8,374 nt of DNA from assembly GCA_900752425.1 (NCBI GenBank), contig CAADVE010000151.1, forward strand, positions 1 to 8,374, given 5' to 3'. Position numbers and translations under genes: made by a program. The first letter of the stretch is position 1; every line of letters starts with the position of its first letter. Under the pieces are notes generated by a model. It was not told the origin of the DNA and did no database searches. It saw only the letters and a program-made list of their open reading frames with translations. Source of the DNA: an uncultured Collinsella sp. Lineage in GTDB: Bacteria; Actinomycetota; Coriobacteriia; Coriobacteriales; Coriobacteriaceae. Positions 1 through 5,250 of the stretch are shown in pieces.

Positions 1-515
1 AGGATTATCTGCGTGGCCCTGAGTATCTCCAGAAGCTTGATGGCGCCGCGACGATGATCGGCAAGGGTAAGTTAAACGAAAAGTTGATTCCTGTTTCCGA
101 AATGGATCCTGAACTTCTTTGTAAGGCCGGAGTTACGGAGCAAGTGCTTGCTAATGTTAATCTGGAATTCCATCCTTCAATGTTTATGAAGTACTGGAGA
201 TCCATTCCTTACGACAAGCACTATCTTCCCGATGCACTGTTGCGCGGAAAGCCCGGCTATGTGGTCAAGAACGGCAGCTGTACGCTTGAGGGCAACTCGA
301 CGCGTTGCAAGACACTGGTCTTTCTTGATCCGACCCGCGAGAAGGGGTCGGTCCGCACGATGGATCGAGCGCGGTTCAAGAGTATTCGCCGCCGAGAGCA
401 CGAACTGATGGTGCGATATCGTAAAGAGGGCAAGAGCGTCAAGGGGGCATGGAAAGATGCCATGCCGTACATGACTTCGCGAGAGTTCTGGGAACAGTAT
501 TTAGGTTTGAAATAA
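1..515 (+). CDS. Unrecognised protein, 3' part only
   Basis: The reading frame is open from position 3 to the TAA at 513-515, about 170 residues, with no stop before the window edge. The first in-frame ATG (54-56) has no Shine-Dalgarno site in front of it, so the gene most likely begins upstream and only its C-terminal part is seen. I recognise no family motif. The visible part is soluble-looking, has no membrane segment, and is rich in charged and aromatic residues, with a basic stretch (RFKSIRRREHELMVRYRKEGK) and an EFWEQYLG end. Its neighbours are a GT2 glycosyltransferase and a polysaccharide exporter, so a role in surface-glycan assembly (for example a transferase) is possible, but this is inference from context only. 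The gene ends inside the stem of a shared bidirectional terminator. Base composition is low in G+C compared with the aro genes. Confidence 0.7.
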   Translation, partial: DYLRGPEYLQKLDGAATMIGKGKLNEKLIPVSEMDPELLCKAGVTEQVLANVNLEFHPSMFMKYWRSIPYDKHYLPDALLRGKPGYVVKNGSCTLEGNSTRCKTLVFLDPTREKGSVRTMDRARFKSIRRREHELMVRYRKEGKSVKGAWKDAMPYMTSREFWEQYLGLK

Positions 516-552
516 GAAGAGGTCCGGATTAAGTCCGGACCTCTTCTTATTT
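510..552. terminator. Bidirectional terminator, 19-bp perfect stem
   Basis: Arms 510-528 and 534-552 are perfectly complementary over 19 bp around a 5-base loop (529-533). The outer part is A-rich on the left and T-rich on the right, so on either strand a GC-rich core (GGTCCGGA) is followed by a T-rich tail, as expected of a rho-independent terminator working both ways. It separates two convergent genes. The TAA stop of the plus gene (513-515) and that of the minus gene (547-549) are exact mirror images within the stem. Confidence 0.9.
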
Positions 553-1476
553 TGAATAGGTTTTATAGGCTTGTAGCTCCCATTGCTTTCGTTCAACCTT
601 CGCAACCGAGTCGAGAATGAGTCCCGTTGCCAAGCTCAGGCCGCACAGAAACATGAATGAGGCTGCGAGCATGGCTGTGGGGAAGCGGGGGACTAAGCCG
701 GTTTGGAAGTACTCCGCAACAATTGGTAATCCCAGGACAAGACCGATGATGGCGAAAACGAGTGCAATAAGACTAAAGAACTTGAGCGGACGATAGTCTT
801 TAAAGAGCGTCCCGATCATTGCGATGACCTTGATGCCGTCGCTGACCGTGTTGAGTTTGGATTCGGAGCCAGCAGGGCGATCGCGATACTCTACCGGCAC
901 GTCTTTAATGCGCCAGCGGTGATCGACGGCGTGGATGGAGAGCTCGGTTTCAATCTGGAAGCCCTCACTCAAGACGGGGAAGGTCTTGACGAAAGGCTTG
1001 CTCATGGCTCGGTAGCCGTTCATCACGTCGTCAAAGCTGTAGCCGTAAATCCACTTAATCATAGCGCGAACAAGGTTGTTGCCAAACCCGTGAAAGGCTC
1101 GTTTATTCTCTTCGGCATAGGTGCCGTTTGACAGGCGATCGCCAACGGTCATATCCGCTTCGCCGTTAAGGATGGGCTCACAGAGTGGCTTGGCGGCCTC
1201 AGCAGGGTAGGTATCGTCGCCGTCGACCATCAAGTAGCATTCGGCATCGATATCGCGGAACATTTGGCGGCACACGTTGCCTTTGCCCTGCCTGGGCTCG
1301 TGGCGCACCGTGGCCCCGTGCTGATTGGCTATTTGCGAAGTGTCGTCGGACGAGTTGTTGTCGTAAACATAGACAACTGCGCCGGGCAGCTCTCGATGAA
1401 AATCGTCGACAACTTTGCCAATCGTCAGCGCTTCGTTGTAACAGGGAATTATGACGGCGGTATTCGAATAGTCCAT
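547..1476 (-). CDS. GT2 family membrane glycosyltransferase
   Basis: 309 residues. An N-terminal GT-A domain resembles the dolichol/polyprenyl-phosphate mannosyl- or glucosyltransferase group (DPM1, GtrB, ArnC-like). Motifs seen: IPCYNE (10-15) for nucleotide binding, DNNSSDDT (39-46), RQGKGNV (62-68), the metal-binding DGDD (85-88), MNGYRAMS (152-159) and FQIETEL (173-179). Two hydrophobic segments follow (about 234-256 and 266-288), which would anchor the enzyme with its catalytic domain in the cytoplasm. The family moves a sugar from a nucleotide donor, often onto a polyprenyl-phosphate carrier; donor and acceptor cannot be read from sequence. Start ATG at 1474-1476 is fixed by an AAAGGAGG site 6 bases upstream. 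The gene is divergent from the polysaccharide ABC exporter, which supports a role in envelope glycan synthesis. Confidence 0.9.
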   Translation of the reverse strand: MDYSNTAVIIPCYNEALTIGKVVDDFHRELPGAVVYVYDNNSSDDTSQIANQHGATVRHEPRQGKGNVCRQMFRDIDAECYLMVDGDDTYPAEAAKPLCEPILNGEADMTVGDRLSNGTYAEENKRAFHGFGNNLVRAMIKWIYGYSFDDVMNGYRAMSKPFVKTFPVLSEGFQIETELSIHAVDHRWRIKDVPVEYRDRPAGSESKLNTVSDGIKVIAMIGTLFKDYRPLKFFSLIALVFAIIGLVLGLPIVAEYFQTGLVPRFPTAMLAASFMFLCGLSLATGLILDSVAKVERKQWELQAYKTYSK

Positions 1477-1482
1477 GTAGGA

Positions 1483-1490
1483 CCTCCTTT
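1483..1490 (-). promoter_or_regulatory. Ribosome binding site of the GT2 gene
   Basis: The minus strand reads AAAGGAGG, a full-strength Shine-Dalgarno match, 6 bases before the ATG at 1476. It fixes the start of the glycosyltransferase. Confidence 0.85.
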
Positions 1491-1509
1491 AATGACTCAT
1501 CTGGTCGAA

Positions 1510-1515
1510 AGTATA
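1510..1515 (-). promoter_or_regulatory. Putative -10 box of the GT2 gene
   Basis: The minus strand reads TATACT, 5 of 6 matches to TATAAT, ending 34 bases before the ATG. Transcription would begin about 27 bases upstream of the start codon, leaving room for the strong ribosome binding site. The best-placed -35 candidate (TAATCA, 1533-1538, 17-base spacing) is weak. Confidence 0.45.
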
Positions 1516-1594
1516 CCTATCGCCCGTCGCTTTGATTAGATATGGGTTAGTTCTCCAGATTTGTTGCGGTGGGTTATCGTCATCGTGGGAGGGC

Positions 1595-1600
1595 TATACT
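1595..1600 (+). promoter_or_regulatory. Putative -10 box of the exporter operon
   Basis: TATACT, 5 of 6 matches to TATAAT, ends 38 bases before the GTG start at 1638. The wider core TATACTTTC (1595-1603) is shared with the opposing promoter. No convincing -35 box is seen at 16-18 bases spacing, so activation by a regulator is possible but not shown. Confidence 0.45.
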
Positions 1601-1637
1601 TTCCACTGTTATGTTTTACGAGACAAGGAGATGGTCC

Positions 1638-2483
1638 GTGGCTGACAACGTAGAGAGTCAGAAAGCGGTGGCTAGACCGGCCTCTCACGCTAAAAATGAT
1701 TTTGAAAAGGACAAGTTCATTCTTAAGCAGCTTGTCACCAAAGATTTTAAAATCAAATATCGTCGCAGCGTTTTGGGCGTGGCATGGTCCGTCCTCAATC
1801 CGCTGTTGATGATGGTTGTTATGTCGATTGTGTTCTCAACAATCTTCGCGCAAGGTCGCAATGGTTCTATTACGCCCGAAATGTATCCGCTTTACTTGAT
1901 TGTCGGTAACGTGACTTTCTCTGTCATGTCCGAGTCGACGAACCAAGCGCTTATGTCCATCATTTGGGCTTCCTCGCTGCTTAAGAAGGTCAAGGTGCAC
2001 CGTTGGGTCTTTCCGGTGCAGAAGGTGCTGTTCTCGCTCGTTAACTTCGCCTTCTCTTTGGTTGCTGTCGCCTTGGTTATGCTTTGGTTCCACGTGCTTC
2101 CCACCTGGCATTTAATTCTGCTGCCGGTTTGCTTGCTCCTGCTTATGTGTTTCTGCATGGGCTTGGGCATGATGCTGTCTGCGCTGGCGGTTTTTTTCCG
2201 CGATGTTATGCACCTGTGGACCGTTGTTATCACGGCCTGGATGTATCTGACGCCGATTTTCTGGACGACCGACTTCATTAGCCAGATGGCACATTGGATT
2301 CAGGTGCTCGTGGTTGTCAATCCCATGTACAACTACCTTCAGTTTATGCGCGATATTTTCCTGTTTAACACCATGCCCTCTGCGCTTACCTTTGGGCTGT
2401 GTGTTGTTTGGGCTGCTATTGCTCTTGCTATTGGCTACACCGTGTTTCATAAGACTGAGCACAAGTTTATTCTCTACATCTAA
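1638..2483 (+). CDS. Polysaccharide ABC exporter permease (Wzm/TagG type)
   Basis: 281 residues from the GTG at 1638, chosen because AAGGAG (1625-1630) lies 7 bases upstream; a GTG at 1569 and an ATG at 1611 in the same frame lack such a site. This is an ABC-2 family permease. A charged cytoplasmic N-terminus ends in KIKYRRSVLGVAWSVLNPLL (39-57), typical of Wzm, KpsM and TagG. About six membrane segments follow (roughly 48-70, 83-103, 128-150, 157-181, 192-210, 250-270), with FFRDV (186-190) before segment five, a cytoplasmic-loop signature of the family. The protein should pair as a dimer with the ATPase encoded just downstream to push a lipid-linked glycan across the cytoplasmic membrane. 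Which polymer it exports (teichoic acid-like, capsule or galactan) cannot be told from the permease alone. Confidence 0.9.
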   Translation: MADNVESQKAVARPASHAKNDFEKDKFILKQLVTKDFKIKYRRSVLGVAWSVLNPLLMMVVMSIVFSTIFAQGRNGSITPEMYPLYLIVGNVTFSVMSESTNQALMSIIWASSLLKKVKVHRWVFPVQKVLFSLVNFAFSLVAVALVMLWFHVLPTWHLILLPVCLLLLMCFCMGLGMMLSALAVFFRDVMHLWTVVITAWMYLTPIFWTTDFISQMAHWIQVLVVVNPMYNYLQFMRDIFLFNTMPSALTFGLCVVWAAIALAIGYTVFHKTEHKFILYI

Positions 2484-2487
2484 GGAG
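2482..2487 (+). promoter_or_regulatory. Ribosome binding site overlapping permease stop
   Basis: AAGGAG begins inside the TAA stop of the permease (2481-2483) and lies 8 bases before the ATG at 2496. The arrangement implies translational coupling of the two exporter subunits and decides for ATG 2496 over the GTG at 2487, which lies inside the site itself. Confidence 0.75.
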
Positions 2488-2495
2488 TGCTGTTC

Positions 2496-3263
2496 ATGAC
2501 TGAATCTGCTATTGATTACAGCAAGCAGCCCCTTGCTGTTGAGGTCAAAGACGTCACCATGATCTTTAACATGGCGTCCGAGTCGCTTACGAACCTCAAG
2601 GAGTACTTTATTAAGCTCGCCAAGCACGAGCTGTTCTTTGAGGAGTTCCGTGCGCTTAAGCACATTTCGTTTAATGTGCATCGCGGCGAGGTCGTTGGCC
2701 TTGTTGGTACTAACGGCTCCGGTAAGTCTACGATGCTCAAGATCATCGCTGGCGTTTTGGAGCCCAGCGAAGGCGAGGTTAAGGTTCACGGCAATATCGC
2801 ACCGCTGATTGAGCTCGGTGCCGGCTTTGACCCGGAACTTACCGCACGTGAGAACATCTATCTGAACGGTGCGCTGCTTGGCTATACCAAGGAGTTTATC
2901 GATGCGAGCTTCGACGAGATCATTGAGTTCGCTGAGCTTAAAGACTTTGTCGACATGCCGCTGAAGAACTTCTCTTCGGGTATGGTTGCACGCATTGCCT
3001 TTGCTATCGCCACGATTACCGAGCCCGATATCCTAATCGTCGATGAGACGCTTTCTGTTGGCGATGTCTTTTTCCAGCAGAAGTGCGAGCGCCGTATTCA
3101 GCACTTTATCGAGAGCGGCGACGTCACGGTCTTGTTCGTTTCTCACTCCATGGAGCAGGTTGAACGCATTTGCCAGCGTGCTGTTTGGATCGAGAAAGGC
3201 GATCTACGCATGGATGGTCCCGTGGATGAGGTCTGCAAGGCGTACCACGACCAGTTCAAGTAG
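2496..3263 (+). CDS. Polysaccharide ABC exporter ATPase (Wzt/TagH type)
   Basis: 255 residues. The protein carries a Walker A box GTNGSGKST (71-79), a signature NFSSGM (158-163), Walker B DILIVDE (178-184) followed by TLSVGD, and the switch histidine H217 in VSHS. The stretch LIELGAGFDPELTARENIYLNG (104-125) is diagnostic for the Wzt/TagH/RfbE branch of glycan-exporting ATPases, as is the N-terminal extension with a DVTMIFN start and a long insertion before the first strand of the core. It hydrolyses ATP on the cytoplasmic side to drive the permease encoded 12 bases upstream. The protein stops soon after the nucleotide-binding domain, so it lacks the C-terminal carbohydrate-binding domain of Wzt proteins such as E. 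coli O9a. Export is therefore probably not controlled by recognition of a capped chain end. Gene order permease-ATPase fits the tagGH and wzm-wzt pairs. Confidence 0.93.
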   Translation: MTESAIDYSKQPLAVEVKDVTMIFNMASESLTNLKEYFIKLAKHELFFEEFRALKHISFNVHRGEVVGLVGTNGSGKSTMLKIIAGVLEPSEGEVKVHGNIAPLIELGAGFDPELTARENIYLNGALLGYTKEFIDASFDEIIEFAELKDFVDMPLKNFSSGMVARIAFAIATITEPDILIVDETLSVGDVFFQQKCERRIQHFIESGDVTVLFVSHSMEQVERICQRAVWIEKGDLRMDGPVDEVCKAYHDQFK

Positions 3264-3265
3264 GC

Positions 3266-3271
3266 TATAAT
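3266..3271 (+). promoter_or_regulatory. Possible -10 box for the tRNA
   Basis: A perfect TATAAT lies just after the exporter stop codon. A transcript starting near 3278 would have a leader of about 39 bases before the tRNA. No good -35 box is found 16-18 bases upstream (that stretch is the end of the ATPase gene), so the tRNA could instead be read through from the exporter operon. Confidence 0.35.
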
Positions 3272-3316
3272 TTATTAGCCGTGCGAACTTGCACTCGCTT
3301 GGATGCCCGGCTTTAT

Positions 3317-3393
3317 GCTCCATTAGCTCAGTTGGATAGAGCAGGGGACTTCTAATCCCAAGGTCGACGGTTCGAATCCGCCATGGAGCACCA
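3317..3393 (+). tRNA. tRNA-Arg (anticodon TCT), CCA encoded
   Basis: A full cloverleaf can be folded: acceptor stem 3317-3323 with 3383-3389, D stem GCTC/GAGC, anticodon loop CTTCTAA with anticodon TCT at 3351-3353, T loop TTCGAAT, discriminator A3390 and an encoded CCA (3391-3393). TCT reads AGA (and probably AGG) arginine codons. Two stem positions do not pair by my fold: G-A at the top of the anticodon stem (3344/3360) and A-C in the T stem. Both lie next to otherwise good pairs. A terminator follows 12 bases downstream. Confidence 0.95.
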
Positions 3394-3405
3394 GAGAGTT
3401 TTTGA

Positions 3406-3437
3406 AGACCCGGTATAATGCCGGGTCTTTGCTTTTT
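3406..3437 (+). terminator. Rho-independent terminator after the tRNA
   Basis: Perfect 8-bp stem AGACCCGG/CCGGGTCT (3406-3413 with 3421-3428), 7-base loop, then TTGCTTTTT. It ends the tRNA transcript and any read-through from the exporter genes. Confidence 0.85.
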
Positions 3438-3466
3438 GGGCATGTGGGCGTGCAGTGCTCCCTCAA

Positions 3467-3503
3467 CAATAAGCCGGTGTAGCATCGCTGCACCGGCTTA
3501 TTG
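3467..3503. terminator. Long hairpin, probable glf terminator
   Basis: Arms 3467-3479 and 3491-3503 pair perfectly over 13 bp (CAATAAGCCGGTG with its complement). The stem can extend inward through a T-G wobble and three more pairs to a 3-base loop (3484-3486). On the minus strand the stem ends in GGCTTATTG followed by TTG, 43 bases past the glf stop. The T-run is short and interrupted, so termination is likely but less certain than at the other hairpins; it may work in both directions. Confidence 0.65.
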
Positions 3504-3545
3504 CTTCTTGCGAATTTGGTTGTCGGTCTCGAGTCGTTGAGCTCC

Positions 3546-4670
3546 CTACGCCTCCGTGGGCTCCACGCCCAGCTCGTTGCGGACGAGCTCGAAGGCGGCG
3601 GCGATGGCCTTGTCCATGTCGTAGTACTTGTAGCCGCCCAGGCGACCGGCGAAGACCACGTCGCCCTCCTGCGCCGCCAGCTCCTCGTACTGCTTGTAGA
3701 GGGCCTCGTTCTTGGCGTCGTTGATGGGGTAGTAGGGCTCGTCGCCGGGCTTCCAGTCGGCCGGGTACTCGCGCGTGATGACGGTCTTGTCCTGCGTGCC
3801 GAACTCGAAGTGCTTGTGCTCGATGATGCGGGTGTAGGGGACCTCGCGCTCGGTGTAGTTGACCACGGCCACGCCCTGGTGGTCCTGCTCGTCGAGCGTC
3901 TCGGTCTCAAAGCGCAGGCTGCGGTACTCGAGCGTGCCCAGCTTAAAGTCGTAGAACGCGTCGATGGGGCCGCAGTAGATCGTCTTGGCGGCGATATCGG
4001 GCTCGGCGGCGATTAGCTCCTTGTACTCCACGCCGCAGCGCACCTCGACGCCCTCGAGCATGTTGGCGACCATCTTGGTGTAGCCGCCCATGGGGATGCC
4101 CTGGTAGCGGTCGTTGAAGTAGTTGTTGTCGTAGGTAAAACGGCAGGGGAGGCGCTTGATGATGCTGGCGGGCAGGTCCTTGCAGTCGCGGCCCCACTGC
4201 TTCTCGGTGTAACCCTTCACGAGCGTCTCGAAGATGTCACGGCCGACGAGCGACAGCGCCTGCTCCTCGAGGTTCTGCGGCTCGCCGATGTTCTCGGCGG
4301 CCACCTGCTCGGCGATCTTGGCCTTGGCGTCGGCCGGCGTGACGACGCCCGGCCACATCTTGGCGAAGGTATTCATGTTGAAGGGCATGTTGTACATGTT
4401 GCCGTGGAAGTTGGCGACCGGCGAGTTGACGTAGTTGTTGAACTCGGCGAAGCGGTTTACGTAGTCCCAGACGTCCCTCATGGAGGTGTGGAAGATATGC
4501 GCGCCGTAGCGGTGGACCTGGATGCCCTCGACGTCCTCGGTGTAGATGTTGCCGGCGATGTGGTCGCGGCGGTCGATGACTAGGACCGACTTGCCGGCGC
4601 GTGTGGCGGCATTGGCAAAGACGGCGCCCGAAAGGCCGGCACCGACGACGAGGTAATCGAACTGGGACAT
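3546..4670 (-). CDS. glf: UDP-galactopyranose mutase
   Basis: 374 residues, the usual length for bacterial UGM. This flavoenzyme interconverts UDP-galactopyranose and UDP-galactofuranose, the precursor of galactofuranose in surface glycans. Seen: FAD-binding GAGLSG (10-15) with an acidic end of the second strand at D33; YGAHIFHT (55-62); GYTEKQWG (153-160); KRLPCRFTYDNNYF (172-185); TRIIEHKHF (280-288); and AGRLGGYKYYDMD (341-353). Residues R173, W159, Y184, R281, Y350 and D351 lie where the Klebsiella and E. coli enzymes have their substrate-binding arginines, Trp and Tyr residues, judged by memory of family numbering. Start ATG 4668-4670 has AAAGGAG (4678-4684) 7 bases upstream. It lies 78 bases after aroQ and may have its own promoter or be the last gene of the aro transcript. 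Its GC-rich codon use matches the aro genes, unlike the exporter genes. Confidence 0.97.
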   Translation of the reverse strand: MSQFDYLVVGAGLSGAVFANAATRAGKSVLVIDRRDHIAGNIYTEDVEGIQVHRYGAHIFHTSMRDVWDYVNRFAEFNNYVNSPVANFHGNMYNMPFNMNTFAKMWPGVVTPADAKAKIAEQVAAENIGEPQNLEEQALSLVGRDIFETLVKGYTEKQWGRDCKDLPASIIKRLPCRFTYDNNYFNDRYQGIPMGGYTKMVANMLEGVEVRCGVEYKELIAAEPDIAAKTIYCGPIDAFYDFKLGTLEYRSLRFETETLDEQDHQGVAVVNYTEREVPYTRIIEHKHFEFGTQDKTVITREYPADWKPGDEPYYPINDAKNEALYKQYEELAAQEGDVVFAGRLGGYKYYDMDKAIAAAFELVRNELGVEPTEA

Positions 4671-4677
4671 GGATATG

Positions 4678-4684
4678 CTCCTTT
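4678..4684 (-). promoter_or_regulatory. Ribosome binding site of glf
   Basis: The minus strand reads AAAGGAG, 7 bases before the ATG at 4670, and fixes the glf start. Confidence 0.8.
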
Positions 4685-4748
4685 GTATGTCAATTGGACA
4701 GTTACTTTAGTTTAGGGACAAACGCATCTGACTCATTTGCCCATAAGA

Positions 4749-5186
4749 TTAGTGTAGCAGATGCTCTTTCAGCAGCTCCAGTGCATGTGCGTAGCCCTGC
4801 AGGCCCTCGCCGGTGATGGTGGCGAAGCAGGCTAGGCGTGCATAGCTCACCTGGCGGAAGTCTTCGCGTGTTTCGACGGCACTGATGTGAACCTCGACGG
4901 CAGGGATGGCGACGGCTTTGAGCGCGTCCAGGATGGCCACGCTCGTATGCGTGTAGGCGGCCGGGTTGATGACGATGCCGTCGACCTTGCCGTAGGCCTC
5001 CTGGATCTTGTCGACGATGCTGCCCTCGTGGTTAGACTGGAAGACCTCGACCTCGTCGAAGCCCTGTGCGGCGCCCGCTTCCTGGCAGATCTGGACCAGG
5101 CGGCCGTAGTTGTCGCTGCCATAGATGCCCGGCTCGCGAATGCCGAGCATGTTGAGGTTGGGGCCGTTGATGACGAGTGCTTTCAT
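4749..5186 (-). CDS. aroQ: Type II 3-dehydroquinate dehydratase
   Basis: 145 residues, the normal size of the small dodecameric class. It converts 3-dehydroquinate to 3-dehydroshikimate, the third shikimate-pathway step. Motifs: NGPNLNMLG (7-15), active-site loop R17 and catalytic Y22 (in IYG), QSNHEG (50-55), NPAAYTHTS (74-82) and EVHIS (98-102) with H100, then R111 in FRQVSY. The residue after HIS is Ala rather than the more usual Asn, and the C-terminal part (FATITGEGLQGY) differs from the common GVI-G-GxxGY pattern, but all catalytic positions are kept. Start ATG 5184-5186 follows AAAGGAAG (5192-5199). It comes after aroE-aroK in the same direction with a 64-base gap that holds a REP-like hairpin, so its expression may differ from that of the upstream genes. 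Confidence 0.96.
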   Translation of the reverse strand: MKALVINGPNLNMLGIREPGIYGSDNYGRLVQICQEAGAAQGFDEVEVFQSNHEGSIVDKIQEAYGKVDGIVINPAAYTHTSVAILDALKAVAIPAVEVHISAVETREDFRQVSYARLACFATITGEGLQGYAHALELLKEHLLH

Positions 5187-5191
5187 GGTTG

Positions 5192-5199
5192 CTTCCTTT
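5192..5199 (-). promoter_or_regulatory. Ribosome binding site of aroQ
   Basis: The minus strand reads AAAGGAAG, 5 bases before the ATG at 5186. It lies 8 bases past the hairpin at 5208-5248, so folding of the hairpin need not mask it. Confidence 0.65.
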
Positions 5200-5207
5200 G
5201 CGATTGG

Positions 5208-5248
5208 AAAACCACCACAAAGGTGCCTGTCCCCTTTGTGGTGGTTTT
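5208..5248. repeat. REP-like hairpin, 16-bp perfect stem
   Basis: Arms 5208-5223 and 5233-5248 pair perfectly over 16 bp (AAAACCACCACAAAGG and its complement) around a 9-base loop. The centre reads GGTGCCTGTCCCC, which I recall as the core of dispersed hairpin repeats in several bacterial genomes; this is memory, not a search. On the minus strand the stem ends in TTTT, so it could also act as a terminator between aroEK (stop at 5251-5253) and aroQ. No transposase is nearby. Confidence 0.7.
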
Positions 5249-5250
5249 GG

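Noticed and set aside
1569..1637. Longer permease starting at GTG 1569
   Set aside because: There is no Shine-Dalgarno site there, and it would include the likely promoter -10 box. GTG 1638 has AAGGAG at correct spacing.
2112..2789. A 225-codon minus-strand frame across the exporter genes
   Set aside because: It is antisense to two clear coding regions and has no recognisable domain or ribosome binding site.
3263..3280. Small hairpin GGCTA/TAGCC just after the exporter ATPase
   Set aside because: A 5-bp stem with an 8-base loop and no T-run; the TATAAT in it is better explained as a possible tRNA promoter element.
3204..3910. Minus-strand frames across the tRNA giving GGFEPSTLGLEVPCSIQLS-like peptides
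   Set aside because: Such peptides are the well-known false translation of a tRNA antisense strand, here joined to a shadow of glf.
4715..4742. Hairpin GGGACAAA/TTTGCCC between aroQ and glf
   Set aside because: Only 7 bp with a bulged base, and no T-run follows on the minus strand, so it is too weak to call a terminator.
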